Source of the DNA: DASSTY01 sp035760645
GTDB lineage: Bacteria > Gemmatimonadota > Gemmatimonadetes > Gemmatimonadales > GWC2-71-9
DNA: 59,640 nucleotides
Direction of reading: 5' to 3'
Assembly (NCBI GenBank): GCA_035760645.1
Contig: DASTSO010000081.1
Location: forward strand, 1-59,640
Part shown: positions 1-7,125 of the stretch, one piece after another
How positions within the stretch are numbered: the stretch's first letter is position 1
Layout: each line of letters starts with the position of its first letter
Position numbers and translations under genes: made by a program
The notes under the pieces: model-generated
Databases searched by the model: none
Told to the model about the DNA's origin: nothing
What the model saw: the letters and a program-made list of their open reading frames with translations, nothing else

Positions 1-144
1 TCCTCGACGACGGCGGCGACGCCACGCTGCTCGTGCACAAGGGCGTCGAGTACGAGCGGGCCGGTGCCGTGCCCGATCCCTCGACTGCCGACAACGACGA
101 GCTCCGCGTCGTGCTGGAGCTCCTCGGGCGCGAGCTGGCCGCGG
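1..144 (+). pseudogene. ahcY: ahcY-like fragment, second copy (plus strand)
   Basis: Read in the frame beginning at base 3, the first ~140 bases encode a stretch typical of S-adenosylhomocysteine hydrolase: LDDGGDATLLVHKG, followed by a VEYERAGAVPDPS-type segment and a VVLELL helix. The same protein region is encoded on the opposite strand at about 470-580 with different residues (AEFEQAGRVPDFD). The arms look roughly 80% identical at DNA level over ~90 bases, so this is a diverged homologue and not a mirror copy. Homology stops near the CCGCGG palindrome at 139-144, where the minus-strand ahcY takes over. The upstream part lies outside the window. It could be a chimeric assembly join or a real rearrangement. 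Confidence 0.7.
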
Positions 145-1025
145 AGCGACTGCGCGCACCCCTTGCCAACGTCGCCGTAGCCGAACACCACCGCCACCTT
201 GCCGGCGAGCATGACGTCGCTCGCGCGCAGGATGCCGTCGGTCAGCGAGTGCCGGCAGCCGTACAGGTTGTCGAACTTCGACTTCGTCACCGAGTCGTTG
301 ACGTTGATCGCCGGGAAGAGGAGCGTGCCGGCCTTCATCATCTCGTAGAGCCGGTGCACGCCCGTCGTGGTCTCCTCCGAGACCCCGCGGATGCCGGCCG
401 CGACCCGCGTCCACCCCTGCGGGTCGGCGGCGATGGTGCGGCGCAGCGTGTCGAGGATGACGCCCCACTCCTCGGGGTCGTTGGCGGGATCGAAGTCGGG
501 CACCCGGCCCGCCTGCTCGAACTCCGCCCCCTTGTGCACCAGCAGCGTCGCGTCGCCGCCGTCGTCGAGCAGCAGGTTCGGGCCCGAGCCGTCCGGCCAC
601 AGGAGCGCCTGCTCGGTGCACCACCAGTACTCCTCGAGCGTCTCGCCCTTCCAGGCGAAGACGGGGATGCCCTGCGGGTGCTCGGGCGTGCCGTGCTTGC
701 CGACGACGACCGCGGCGGCGGCGTGGTCCTGGGTCGAGAAGATGTTGCAGCTCACCCAGCGCACGTCGGCGCCGAGCTCGGCGAGGGTCTCGATGAGCAC
801 CGCGGTCTGCACCGTCATGTGCAGGCTGCCCATGATCCTCGCGCCCTTGAGCGGCTGCTTCCCCCGGTATTCGGCGCGCAGCGCCATGAGGCCCGGCATC
901 TCGTACTCGGCGAGCCGGATCTCGTTGCGCCCGAACTCGGCGAGCGAGAGATCGCGCACCTTGAAGGCGGGCCGCTCGGCGGCGGCCGCGCGCTGCTGCT
1001 CGTTCATCACTGCGGTGCCCATCAT
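139..1025 (-). CDS. ahcY: Adenosylhomocysteinase, N-terminal ~295 residues, truncated
   Basis: S-adenosyl-L-homocysteine hydrolase splits SAH into adenosine and homocysteine in the cytoplasm and so keeps the methyl cycle running. Recognisable blocks in order are a substrate-domain start (FKVRDLSLAEFGRNEI), NIFSTQDHAAAA, LLLDDGGDATLLVHKG, SEETTTGVHRLYEM, INVNDSVTKSKFDNLYG and the start of the NAD domain, GYGDVGKGCAQSLR. Homology ends right after that last block, near 145, so most of the NAD-binding domain and the C-terminus are missing. The family is normally about 430-490 residues. Two ATG codons (1025 and 1022) are possible starts behind a GAAGGA-like ribosome site. The gene begins 31 bp after the regulator at 1057-2025, which suggests one operon. 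Confidence 0.9.
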
Positions 1026-1056
1026 GCGGTCCTTCGGTTGGAGGTTCGTGGGAAAA

Positions 1057-2025
1057 CTAGGCGGGCCGGCGCGCCGACGCGACGAACAGCACCGGCCCCT
1101 TCGCCTGGGGGTCCGCCGGAAGCGGGCGGTAGCGCGCCTCGACGAAGCCCGCCTCGGCCAGCCACGGCCCCAGCTGCTCCGCGGCGAAGCCCTGCCAGAC
1201 GTGGCCCCGCTGCTGGCGCCACTCCTCGTGCGGGTGCGGCATCATGTCGCACACCAGCAGGCGGCCGCCGGGGCGCAGCACGCGCCGCGCCTCGGCGAGC
1301 ACCCGCGCGGGCTCGACGGCGTAGTGCAGCACGAGGAAGAGCAGCGCGACGTCGAGCGACGCGGCCTCGAGCGGCAGCGCCTCGAGCTCGCCCTGCCTGA
1401 GCTCGACGTTCGGCGTGTCGGCGAGCCGGCGCCGCGCCGCCTGGAGCATCTGGCGCGAGCCGTCCACCGCGATCACCCGCGCGACGAACGGGGCCACCGC
1501 CGCCGCCACCTGCCCGGTGCCGCAGCCCAGGTCGCCCACCGTCCAGCGCTCGTCGAGGAGCGCGAGCAGGGCGAGGAGGTCGGCGCGCTCGCCGAAGAGC
1601 TCGGCGCGCAGCGCATCCCACTGGCCCGCCGTGCTCGAGAAGAACTCCTGCGAGCGCAGCCGTCGCTCGGCCAGCACGCCGCGCAGCCGCTCGCGGTCGT
1701 GCGCCGCGGCGCGCGTCTCGGCCGCCTGCTCGCGCACCACCTGCCAGAGCCGCCGCGCCCCCGCGTCGAGCGGGGCGAGGGAGTACTGCCGGCTCGTCCC
1801 CTCCGCCCGCGCCACCACCCACCCCTCGTCGGCCAGCGTCTTCAGGTGCCGGCTCACGGTGGACTGGGGCAGCTGCAGCACCCGGCAGAGCTCGCCCACG
1901 GTGAGCTCGTGGCGGTCGAGCACCAGGAGCAGGCGGCTCCGGGTGGCGTCGGCCAGGGCGCTGAGGCGGGCGAGGATCTGCAGGGTCGGCTCCAATCCGT
2001 GTATCCGGATGGAATGGTAAATCAT
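1057..2025 (-). CDS. ArsR-type HTH regulator fused to a SAM methyltransferase domain (SahR-like)
   Basis: The N-terminal ~85 residues are an ArsR winged helix (LSALADATRSRLL, then the recognition region LQLPQSTVSRHLKTL). After a helical linker comes a class I methyltransferase domain with the SAM-binding loop VGDLGCGTGQVAAAV and an RRVLRPGGRLLV strand. ArsR proteins of this fused build that sit next to ahcY are known as SahR, a regulator of methionine/SAH metabolism in Proteobacteria. Its position 31 bp upstream of ahcY on the same strand supports that role here, with SAH or SAM as the likely ligand (inference). The start is uncertain. ATG 2025 gives 322 residues but overlaps two palindromes, and a TTG about ten codons downstream is a reasonable alternative. 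Confidence 0.82.
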   Translation of the reverse strand: MIYHSIRIHGLEPTLQILARLSALADATRSRLLLVLDRHELTVGELCRVLQLPQSTVSRHLKTLADEGWVVARAEGTSRQYSLAPLDAGARRLWQVVREQAAETRAAAHDRERLRGVLAERRLRSQEFFSSTAGQWDALRAELFGERADLLALLALLDERWTVGDLGCGTGQVAAAVAPFVARVIAVDGSRQMLQAARRRLADTPNVELRQGELEALPLEAASLDVALLFLVLHYAVEPARVLAEARRVLRPGGRLLVCDMMPHPHEEWRQQRGHVWQGFAAEQLGPWLAEAGFVEARYRPLPADPQAKGPVLFVASARRPA

Positions 2026-2028
2026 TCC
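1995..2028. promoter_or_regulatory. Two adjacent inverted repeats at the start of the SahR-like gene
   Basis: ATCCG-N6-CGGAT spans 1995-2010 and GGAATG-N6-CATTCC spans 2011-2028, directly abutting. The second overlaps the annotated ATG of the ArsR-type gene. ArsR repressors bind short imperfect palindromes at their own promoters, so these are candidate autoregulatory operators for the sahR-ahcY unit. If they lie in the promoter, translation would begin at the downstream TTG. No binding specificity can be proved from one site. Confidence 0.4.
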
Positions 2029-2106
2029 GGCGCCCGGGGCAACCGCCCGGGCCGGCGAGGCCGGACCCGCGCCAGGGCGGCGGGGCGGGCGGGTACGGCG
2101 GGCGGT

Positions 2107-2144
2107 TACTATTGGGGCGGTCGGGAGGCGGCCCGGAGGCCGCC
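2107..2144 (+). promoter_or_regulatory. -10-like box and leader hairpin before the SDR gene
   Basis: TACTAT at 2107-2112 is the only AT-rich hexamer between the divergent genes and is a plausible -10 for the rightward SDR gene, though no clear -35 is visible. It is followed by a perfect 7-bp stem (GGCGGCC, loop CGGA, GGCCGCC at 2127-2144) in what would be the 5' leader, about 45 nt before the start codon. No T-run follows, so it is not a classical terminator. Confidence 0.3.
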
Positions 2145-2188
2145 CCCGACGTGCGCCCCACCACCACGCCGGAGCGGATCGAGGACTC

Positions 2189-2998
2189 ATGGGACGAGTG
2201 CAGGGTCGCGTCGCGCTCATCACCGGCGCGGCACGCGGGATCGGCGCGGCCGTCGCCGAGCGGCTCGCGGCGGAGGGAGGCCGCGTCGTCGTGACCGACA
2301 TCCGCGACGCCGAGGGCGAGGCGCTGGCGCGGCGGCTCGGCGCGCCGGCCGTCTACCGCCGGCTCGACGTGCGCGACGAGGCGGCCTGGGGCGCGGCCAT
2401 GGACGACGTGCTCGCGCGCGAGGGGCGGCTCGACATCCTGGTGAACAACGCGGGGATCACGGGGGTCGAGGCGTACCCCGGCGCCCACGATCCGGAGCAC
2501 GCGACGCTCGAGGCGTGGCGCGCCGTGTTCGCCACCAACGCCGACGGCGTCTTCCTCGGCTGCAAGCACGGCATCCGCGCGATGCGCCGCGCCGGCCGGG
2601 GCTCGATCGTCAACATCTCGTCGCGCTCGGGGCAGGTCGGCATCCCGGCGGCGGCGGCCTACGCCGCGAGCAAGGCGGCGGTCCGCAACCACACGAAGAG
2701 CGTCGCGCTCTACTGCGCCGAGCAGGGGCTCGCGATCCGCTGCAACTCCGTCCACCCGGCGGCGATCCTCACGCCGATGTGGGAGCCGATGCTGGGGCAG
2801 GGGCCCGAGCGGGAGGCGCGCATGCGGGCGCTCACCGCGGACGTGCCGCTGCGCCGCTTCGGCACGGCGGCCGAGGTGGCGCAGCTGGTGCTGCATCTCG
2901 CCTCCGACGAGTCGGCCTACACGACCGGCGCGGAGTTCGTCATCGACGGCGGCCTGCTCGCCGGCAGCGCCGCCGCTCCCACGCGCAACGACGCCTGA
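2189..2998 (+). CDS. Short-chain dehydrogenase/reductase (SDR)
   Basis: This is a classical SDR of 269 residues, the usual family length. The nucleotide-binding TGAARGIG lies at residues 12-19 and NNAG at 86-89. The catalytic Ser145, Tyr158 and Lys162 appear in NISSRSG and YAASK. The C-terminal segment TTGAEFVIDGG is the normal family ending. An Asp after the second strand (VVVTDIRD) suggests NAD(H) over NADP(H). It is cytoplasmic and oxidises or reduces an alcohol/ketone pair of unknown identity. It is followed after 8 bp by an epimerase-like gene, and the two probably form a small operon divergent from the SahR-like gene. Substrate cannot be assigned. Confidence 0.88.
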   Translation: MGRVQGRVALITGAARGIGAAVAERLAAEGGRVVVTDIRDAEGEALARRLGAPAVYRRLDVRDEAAWGAAMDDVLAREGRLDILVNNAGITGVEAYPGAHDPEHATLEAWRAVFATNADGVFLGCKHGIRAMRRAGRGSIVNISSRSGQVGIPAAAAYAASKAAVRNHTKSVALYCAEQGLAIRCNSVHPAAILTPMWEPMLGQGPEREARMRALTADVPLRRFGTAAEVAQLVLHLASDESAYTTGAEFVIDGGLLAGSAAAPTRNDA

Positions 2999-3006
2999 GG
3001 GCCACC

Positions 3007-4020
3007 GTGACCACCCGCACCCTCCTCATCGGCGGCACCCGCAACCTGGGTCCCGCCATCGTGGCCGAGCTCCGCGACGCGGGGCACGCCCTCACCGTGC
3101 TCACCCGCGGGCGCACGCCGGACGTGCTGCCCGCCGACGTCGAGCGCCTGCACGCCGACCGCGGCGCCGCGGCGCAGCTCGCCGCGGCGCTCGCCGGGCG
3201 CGACTTCGACGCGGTGGTGGACACGACCCTCTACACCGGCGCCGAGGCGCGCGCGGCGGCCGCGCTCCTCGACGGCCGCGTGGGGCACTATCTCTGGATC
3301 AGCACGGGGCAGGTGTATCTGGTGCGCGAGGGGCTCGCGCGGCCGTTCCGCGAAGAGGACTACGCGGGGCCGGTGATGGCCGAGCCGCCGCGCGAGGGGC
3401 CGGACTGGGACGACTGGACCTACGGCGCGGAGAAGCGCGCGGCGGAGGACGTCTTTGCCGAGGCGTGGGCGGCGCGCGGCTTTCCGGCGACGTCGCTGCG
3501 GCTCCCGATGGTCAACAGCGAGCGCGACCATTACGACCGGCTCCTGAACTACCTCGTCCGCCTCGACGACGGCGGCCCGATCGTCGCGCCCGACCAGCCC
3601 CGCTTCGCGCTGCGGCACGTCTACGGCGGCGACGTCGCGCGTGCGATCCGCTCGCTGCTCGCGCGCGGGCTCGGCCGCGGCGACGCGATCAACCTCTCGC
3701 AGGACGAGACGCTCTCGCTCGAGGACTTCCTCGCGCGCCTGGGCGTGGCGGCGGAGCGGCCGGTGGCGCTCGTGCGCGCGCCGCGCGCGCGGATGGACGC
3801 GGCCGGGCTCCTCCCCGCCGCGTCGCCCTTCAGCGGGCGCTGGATGTCGGAGCTCGACAACCGCCGCAGCCGCGAGGTGTACGGGCTCGCCTACACGCCG
3901 CTGCGCGACTATCTCGCGCGCCTCGTCGCCTGGCACCGCGCGCACCCGCGCGTGCCGGCGGGCTACGCCCGCCGGGCGGCGGAGCTGGCGCTCGCGCGGG
4001 AGGTCGATGCGGAGCGGTGA
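3007..4020 (+). CDS. NAD-dependent epimerase/dehydratase-like protein
   Basis: This is an extended-SDR Rossmann protein of 337 residues starting at GTG 3007. The N-terminus reads LLIGGTRNLGPAI, a variant glycine-rich loop typical of atypical or RNA-binding-like epimerases. An ISTGQVY segment and a YGAEKRAAE segment occupy the places of the Ser/Thr and the YxxxK catalytic pair. The C-terminal half (FALRHVYGGDVARAI, then a SLEDFL helix) matches the substrate domain of nucleoside-diphosphate-sugar epimerase-like proteins. It starts 8 bp after the SDR gene stop and is likely cotranscribed with it. Its substrate is unknown. Confidence 0.8.
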   Translation: MTTRTLLIGGTRNLGPAIVAELRDAGHALTVLTRGRTPDVLPADVERLHADRGAAAQLAAALAGRDFDAVVDTTLYTGAEARAAAALLDGRVGHYLWISTGQVYLVREGLARPFREEDYAGPVMAEPPREGPDWDDWTYGAEKRAAEDVFAEAWAARGFPATSLRLPMVNSERDHYDRLLNYLVRLDDGGPIVAPDQPRFALRHVYGGDVARAIRSLLARGLGRGDAINLSQDETLSLEDFLARLGVAAERPVALVRAPRARMDAAGLLPAASPFSGRWMSELDNRRSREVYGLAYTPLRDYLARLVAWHRAHPRVPAGYARRAAELALAREVDAER

Positions 4021-4047
4021 GGCCGGGTGGGACGCCGGCGGGGGGAG

Positions 4048-4980
4048 CTACCGCCCCACGCCCTCCGGCCGGATTCCCAGCTGGCGGTCGCGCTGCTGGA
4101 GCCAGGCGCGCCAGACGGTGTCGAGCGAGTCGGGCTGCGCGGGCGTCACGCCGGCGGCGGCGAGCGCGGCGGCGGGGTCGCGAGTGGTGCGGAAAGCCTC
4201 CACCAGGCGGCCGACGACGAGCGGCCCCGAGCGGTCCGCCAGGAACTGCGCGACGGCGACCGCCTGCGCGCGGTAGGCGAGGAGCGAGTCGCGCTGCTGG
4301 CGCTTCAGCTTCCGCAGGTCGACCGGCACGGGGGCGGTGGTGACGCTGTCCACCCCGGCCGGGCCGGCGGCGAAGAAGGCCGGCAGCGGCTGCACCAGCT
4401 TGCTGCGGCGGCGCAGCGCCTCGATCGAGAACTCCTGGAGCGCGGGCTCCGCGACGAGCCCCGTGGCGCCCTCGAGCACCCAGCGCGGCAGCCGCACGCT
4501 GTCGCCCGCCTGGGCGCGGATCCAGGCGCGGGCGACCCTCGCGGCGGCGAGCCCGCCGATCGGCGCCGACTGGTACGCGCGCCGGCGGCGCAGCTCCTTC
4601 GGCACCACCAGCCGGACGATCGGCGCCCCCCGCTCGTGGGCGCTCAGCGTGTCGGTGCGCTCCAACTCGGTGAGCGAGTCGGCCAGCACGAGCGCCACCG
4701 TCTTCGGCGCCGTCCCGAAGTAGCGGCGGAAGGCGCGGGCGGCGAGGTCGAGATCGGGCTTCACGTCGGGGAGCCGCTCGCGCGAGCGGGTGATCACCTC
4801 GTAGCCCGCCCCCGGCTGGGTGAGCACCCAGGCGGTGTCGGCGCCGCTCACCGCCCGCGTGCCCAGCCGGGTGGGGATCGGCGTCCACACCTCCTCGTGG
4901 CTCGGAAAGAGCGAGCAGCCGCCGCCGGCGAGGCCCGCGGCGAGGAGGGCGGCGAGGACGAGCGGGCGCGACGGGCTCAC
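4048..4980 (-). CDS. Putative lipoprotein with a degenerate peptidase-MA-like domain
   Basis: This 310-residue protein has an N-terminal hydrophobic segment ending in Gly-Gly-Gly-Cys (LAGGGCSLFPS), a weak lipobox. The central region runs from an RAFRRYFGTAPKTVALVL strand through a PIGGLAAARVARAWIRAQ helix to LPRWVLEGATGLVAE. That order resembles the MA-clan gluzincin layout, in which a zinc-binding HExxH helix precedes a W-x-x-E-G segment. Here the HExxH is replaced by AARVARAWI, so zinc catalysis is not expected. The start GTG at 4980 overlaps the stop of the DUF983 gene as GTGA, indicating translational coupling. The role is unknown; assignment to the MA-like fold is an inference. Confidence 0.55.
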   Translation of the reverse strand: MSPSRPLVLAALLAAGLAGGGCSLFPSHEEVWTPIPTRLGTRAVSGADTAWVLTQPGAGYEVITRSRERLPDVKPDLDLAARAFRRYFGTAPKTVALVLADSLTELERTDTLSAHERGAPIVRLVVPKELRRRRAYQSAPIGGLAAARVARAWIRAQAGDSVRLPRWVLEGATGLVAEPALQEFSIEALRRRSKLVQPLPAFFAAGPAGVDSVTTAPVPVDLRKLKRQQRDSLLAYRAQAVAVAQFLADRSGPLVVGRLVEAFRTTRDPAAALAAAGVTPAQPDSLDTVWRAWLQQRDRQLGIRPEGVGR

Positions 4981-5378
4981 GGGGAGGCCTCCACGGGGCG
5001 GAAGCACAGGTCGAAGGCGAGGAAGAGCGTCTTCGAGAAGGGATAGAAGGCGAGCGGCATCAGCACCGCCGTCACGGGCCCGACCCAGTGCAGCGTCTCC
5101 CAGGGGACGTCCGGCCAGGTGGCCACCGCCACACTGACCCAGAGCAGCGTGTTCACCAGCTCGGCCGCGAGGAGGTTGAACCAGACGGCGCCGAGCATGT
5201 AGCCGTCCTCGCCGCGGTTCGTCACCAGCCCACAGCGCGGGCAGGCGGGCTGCATCCGGAGCCAGTGGCTGAAGAGCGGGCCCCCGCCGCAGGCGGGGCA
5301 GCGGCGCCGCAGGGCGCGGCCGAACATGGTCGGGCGGGACGGGGCCATCAGGGTGGAAGCCAGCGGGGCGGAAGCCAT
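4977..5378 (-). CDS. DUF983 family membrane protein
   Basis: This small protein (about 133 residues from ATG 5378; ATGs at 5348 and 5327 are alternatives) carries the DUF983 signature. It has an N-terminal CPACGGGPLF knuckle, a second CPRCG knuckle about 25 residues on, then two hydrophobic segments (WFNLLAAELVNTLLWVSVAV and VGPVTAVLMPLAFYPFSKTL). Four cysteines in two CxxC pairs suggest a zinc ribbon facing the cytoplasm. DUF983 proteins often accompany cytochrome oxidase genes, but this one is paired with the lipoprotein gene that overlaps it. Function is not established for the family. It is divergent from the aldo/keto reductase gene. Confidence 0.8.
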   Translation of the reverse strand: MASAPLASTLMAPSRPTMFGRALRRRCPACGGGPLFSHWLRMQPACPRCGLVTNRGEDGYMLGAVWFNLLAAELVNTLLWVSVAVATWPDVPWETLHWVGPVTAVLMPLAFYPFSKTLFLAFDLCFRPVEASP

Positions 5379-5440
5379 CGGGGTGTCCGTTCGGGTCGGT
5401 GTCTCGGGGTGCCGGAAAATACATGGCGCGCTATCCTTGC

Positions 5441-5454
5441 TCCAAGGTGTTGGA
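5441..5454. promoter_or_regulatory. Dyad TCCAA-GGTG-TTGGA between divergent genes
   Basis: A perfect 5-bp inverted repeat with a 4-bp spacer lies 16 bp upstream of the aldo/keto reductase start, in the only AT-richer part of the divergent intergenic region. Its form recalls MerR-family operators that sit inside a promoter spacer, but no regulator gene is adjacent. It is a candidate operator only. Confidence 0.25.
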
Positions 5455-5469
5455 ACGGAGGACGAAGCC

Positions 5470-6477
5470 ATGAACGCGAATACGACGGGCGCGATGCCCA
5501 CCAGAACGCTCGGCGGCCGGCTCGAGGTTTCCGCCGAGGGGCTGGGCTGCATGGGGATGAGCGAGTTCTACGCGGGGCGGGACGACCGGGAGTCGATCGC
5601 CACGATCCACCGCGCCCTCGAGCTCGGCGTCACCTTCCTCGACACGGCCGACATGTACGGCTGGGGCGCCAACGAGCGCCTCGTCGGCGAGGCGATCCGC
5701 GACCGCCGCGACCGGGTGGTGCTCGCCACCAAGTTCGGCAACGTGCGCGGCGAGCACGGCGAGTTCCTGGGCGTGAGCGGCAGGCCCGACTACGTGCGCC
5801 GCGCCTGCGACGCCTCGCTCCAGCGGCTGGGCGTCGACCACATCGACCTCTACTACCAGCACCGCGTCGACACCGAGGTGCCGATCGAGGAGACGGTGGG
5901 CGCGATGGCCGAGCTGGTGCGGGCGGGGAAGGTGCGGTACCTCGGCATGAGCGAGGCGGCGCCGGCGACGATCCGGCGGGCGCACGCGGTCCATCCGATC
6001 ACCGCGCTCCAGACCGAGTACTCGCTCTGGAGCCGCGACGTCGAGGACGCGATCCTGCCCGCCTGCCGCGAGCTCGGCATCGGCTTCGTCGCCTACAGCC
6101 CGCTCGGGCGCGGCTTCCTCACGGGCCGCTTCCAGAAGCCGGAGGACCTGCCCGAGGACGACTTTCGCCGGCACCATCCGCGCTTCCAGGGTGAGAACTT
6201 CCGGAAGAACCTCGACCTCGTGAAGCGGGTCGAGGAGCTCGCGGCCGAGCAGGGCGTCACCGCCTCGCAGCTCGCCCTGGCCTGGGTGCTGGCGCAGGGC
6301 GACGACGTCGTGCCGATCCCGGGAACGAAGCGGCGGCAGTACCTCGAGGAGAACGTCGCCGCGGTGCACGTGCGCCTCTCGGCGGACGACCTGCGGCGGC
6401 TCGACGAGGTCGCGCCGAAGGGGGCGACGGCCGGGACGCGCTATCCCGAGGCGGGGATGGCGCGGGTCAACCTCTAG
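5470..6477 (+). CDS. Aldo/keto reductase (AKR13-like)
   Basis: This NADPH-dependent aldo/keto reductase of 335 residues forms a (beta/alpha)8 barrel. The catalytic tetrad is visible as Asp58 and Tyr63 (LDTADMYG), Lys88 (ATKFG) and His131 (YYQHRVD). The C-terminal PIPGTKRRQYLEENV segment is the usual cofactor-phosphate site. The sequence style (RTLGGRLEVSAEGLGCMGMSE) is that of the AKR13 group, which reduces varied aldehydes and ketones. The start at 5470 is fixed by a GGAGGA ribosome site 7 nt upstream. Its TAG stop is in the same frame as the following phosphatidyltransferase-like reading frame. Confidence 0.92.
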   Translation: MNANTTGAMPTRTLGGRLEVSAEGLGCMGMSEFYAGRDDRESIATIHRALELGVTFLDTADMYGWGANERLVGEAIRDRRDRVVLATKFGNVRGEHGEFLGVSGRPDYVRRACDASLQRLGVDHIDLYYQHRVDTEVPIEETVGAMAELVRAGKVRYLGMSEAAPATIRRAHAVHPITALQTEYSLWSRDVEDAILPACRELGIGFVAYSPLGRGFLTGRFQKPEDLPEDDFRRHHPRFQGENFRKNLDLVKRVEELAAEQGVTASQLALAWVLAQGDDVVPIPGTKRRQYLEENVAAVHVRLSADDLRRLDEVAPKGATAGTRYPEAGMARVNL

Positions 6478-6495
6478 CCGCCGGCGAGGGCGCCG

Positions 6496-7125
6496 CTGCT
6501 CGACGCGCTGCTGCGCCCCGTCAAGGACCGCGCCCTCGCGCCGCTCGCCCGGCGGCTCGGGGGCGCGGTGCATCCGCTCGCCGTCACGCTCCTGGGCTTC
6601 GGGGCGGGCCTCGTCGCCGCCCTCGCCGCGGCGCGACAGGCGTACGGCGTGGCCCTCGTCGCGTGGCTCGCCAATCGCGTGCTCGACGGGCTCGACGGCG
6701 TCCTCGCGCGCGAGACCCGTCGCGTGAGCGACTTCGGCGGGTACCTCGACCTCCTGCTCGACTTTCTCGTGTACGCGCTGGTGCCGCTGGGGATCGTGGC
6801 GGGCCGGCCGTCGCTCGCGCTGGCGCTCGCGGCGCTCGTGCTCCTCGCCGCCTTCTACGTGAACGCGGCGAGCTGGATGTATCTCGCCGCGGTGCTCGAG
6901 CGGCGCGAGGCGGGCGCCGCCGCGCGCGGCGAGCAGACGGTCGTGACGATGCCGCGCGGGCTCATCGAAGGCACCGAGACGATGGTCTTCTACGCCCTCT
7001 TCCTCCTCCTGCCCGGCAACGTGGCGCCGCTCTTTCTCGTCATGGCCGCGCTGGTGGCGGTGACGGTGGCGCAGCGGGTGTGGTGGGCCTGGCGGGGACT
7101 GGGGACTACTCCTCCGTCGGCTTGA
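6496..7125 (+). CDS. CDP-alcohol phosphatidyltransferase family protein, non-standard start
   Basis: This integral membrane enzyme transfers a phosphatidyl group from a CDP-alcohol to an acceptor alcohol. It carries the full motif D-G-x2-A-R-x8-G-x3-D-x3-D, read from DGVLARETRR through GGYLDLLLD, and about five membrane segments. The conserved N-terminal helix (LLDALLRPVKDRALAPLARRL) is encoded before the first GTG at 6568. That part contains no ATG, GTG or TTG and runs back in frame to the stop codon of the aldo/keto reductase. I placed the start at CTG 6496, preceded by an AGGG 6 nt upstream. GTG 6568 would remove the conserved helix. The 3' end overlaps the convergent gene by 20 bp. Confidence 0.75.
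   Translation: MLDALLRPVKDRALAPLARRLGGAVHPLAVTLLGFGAGLVAALAAARQAYGVALVAWLANRVLDGLDGVLARETRRVSDFGGYLDLLLDFLVYALVPLGIVAGRPSLALALAALVLLAAFYVNAASWMYLAAVLERREAGAAARGEQTVVTMPRGLIEGTETMVFYALFLLLPGNVAPLFLVMAALVAVTVAQRVWWAWRGLGTTPPSA

Noticed and set aside
367..2020. Long plus-strand reading frames opposite ahcY and the SahR-like gene
   Set aside because: They are low-complexity Arg/Ala/Pro sequences on the opposite strand of well-supported genes, a usual effect of very high GC content. Only the first ~140 bases encode recognisable protein.
5424..5440. TGGCGCG followed by TTGC upstream of the aldo/keto reductase, as a sigma-54 site
   Set aside because: The GG and GC are 12 bases apart, not 10; sigma-54 does not tolerate this. 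The gene has a normal ribosome site and no other RpoN sign.
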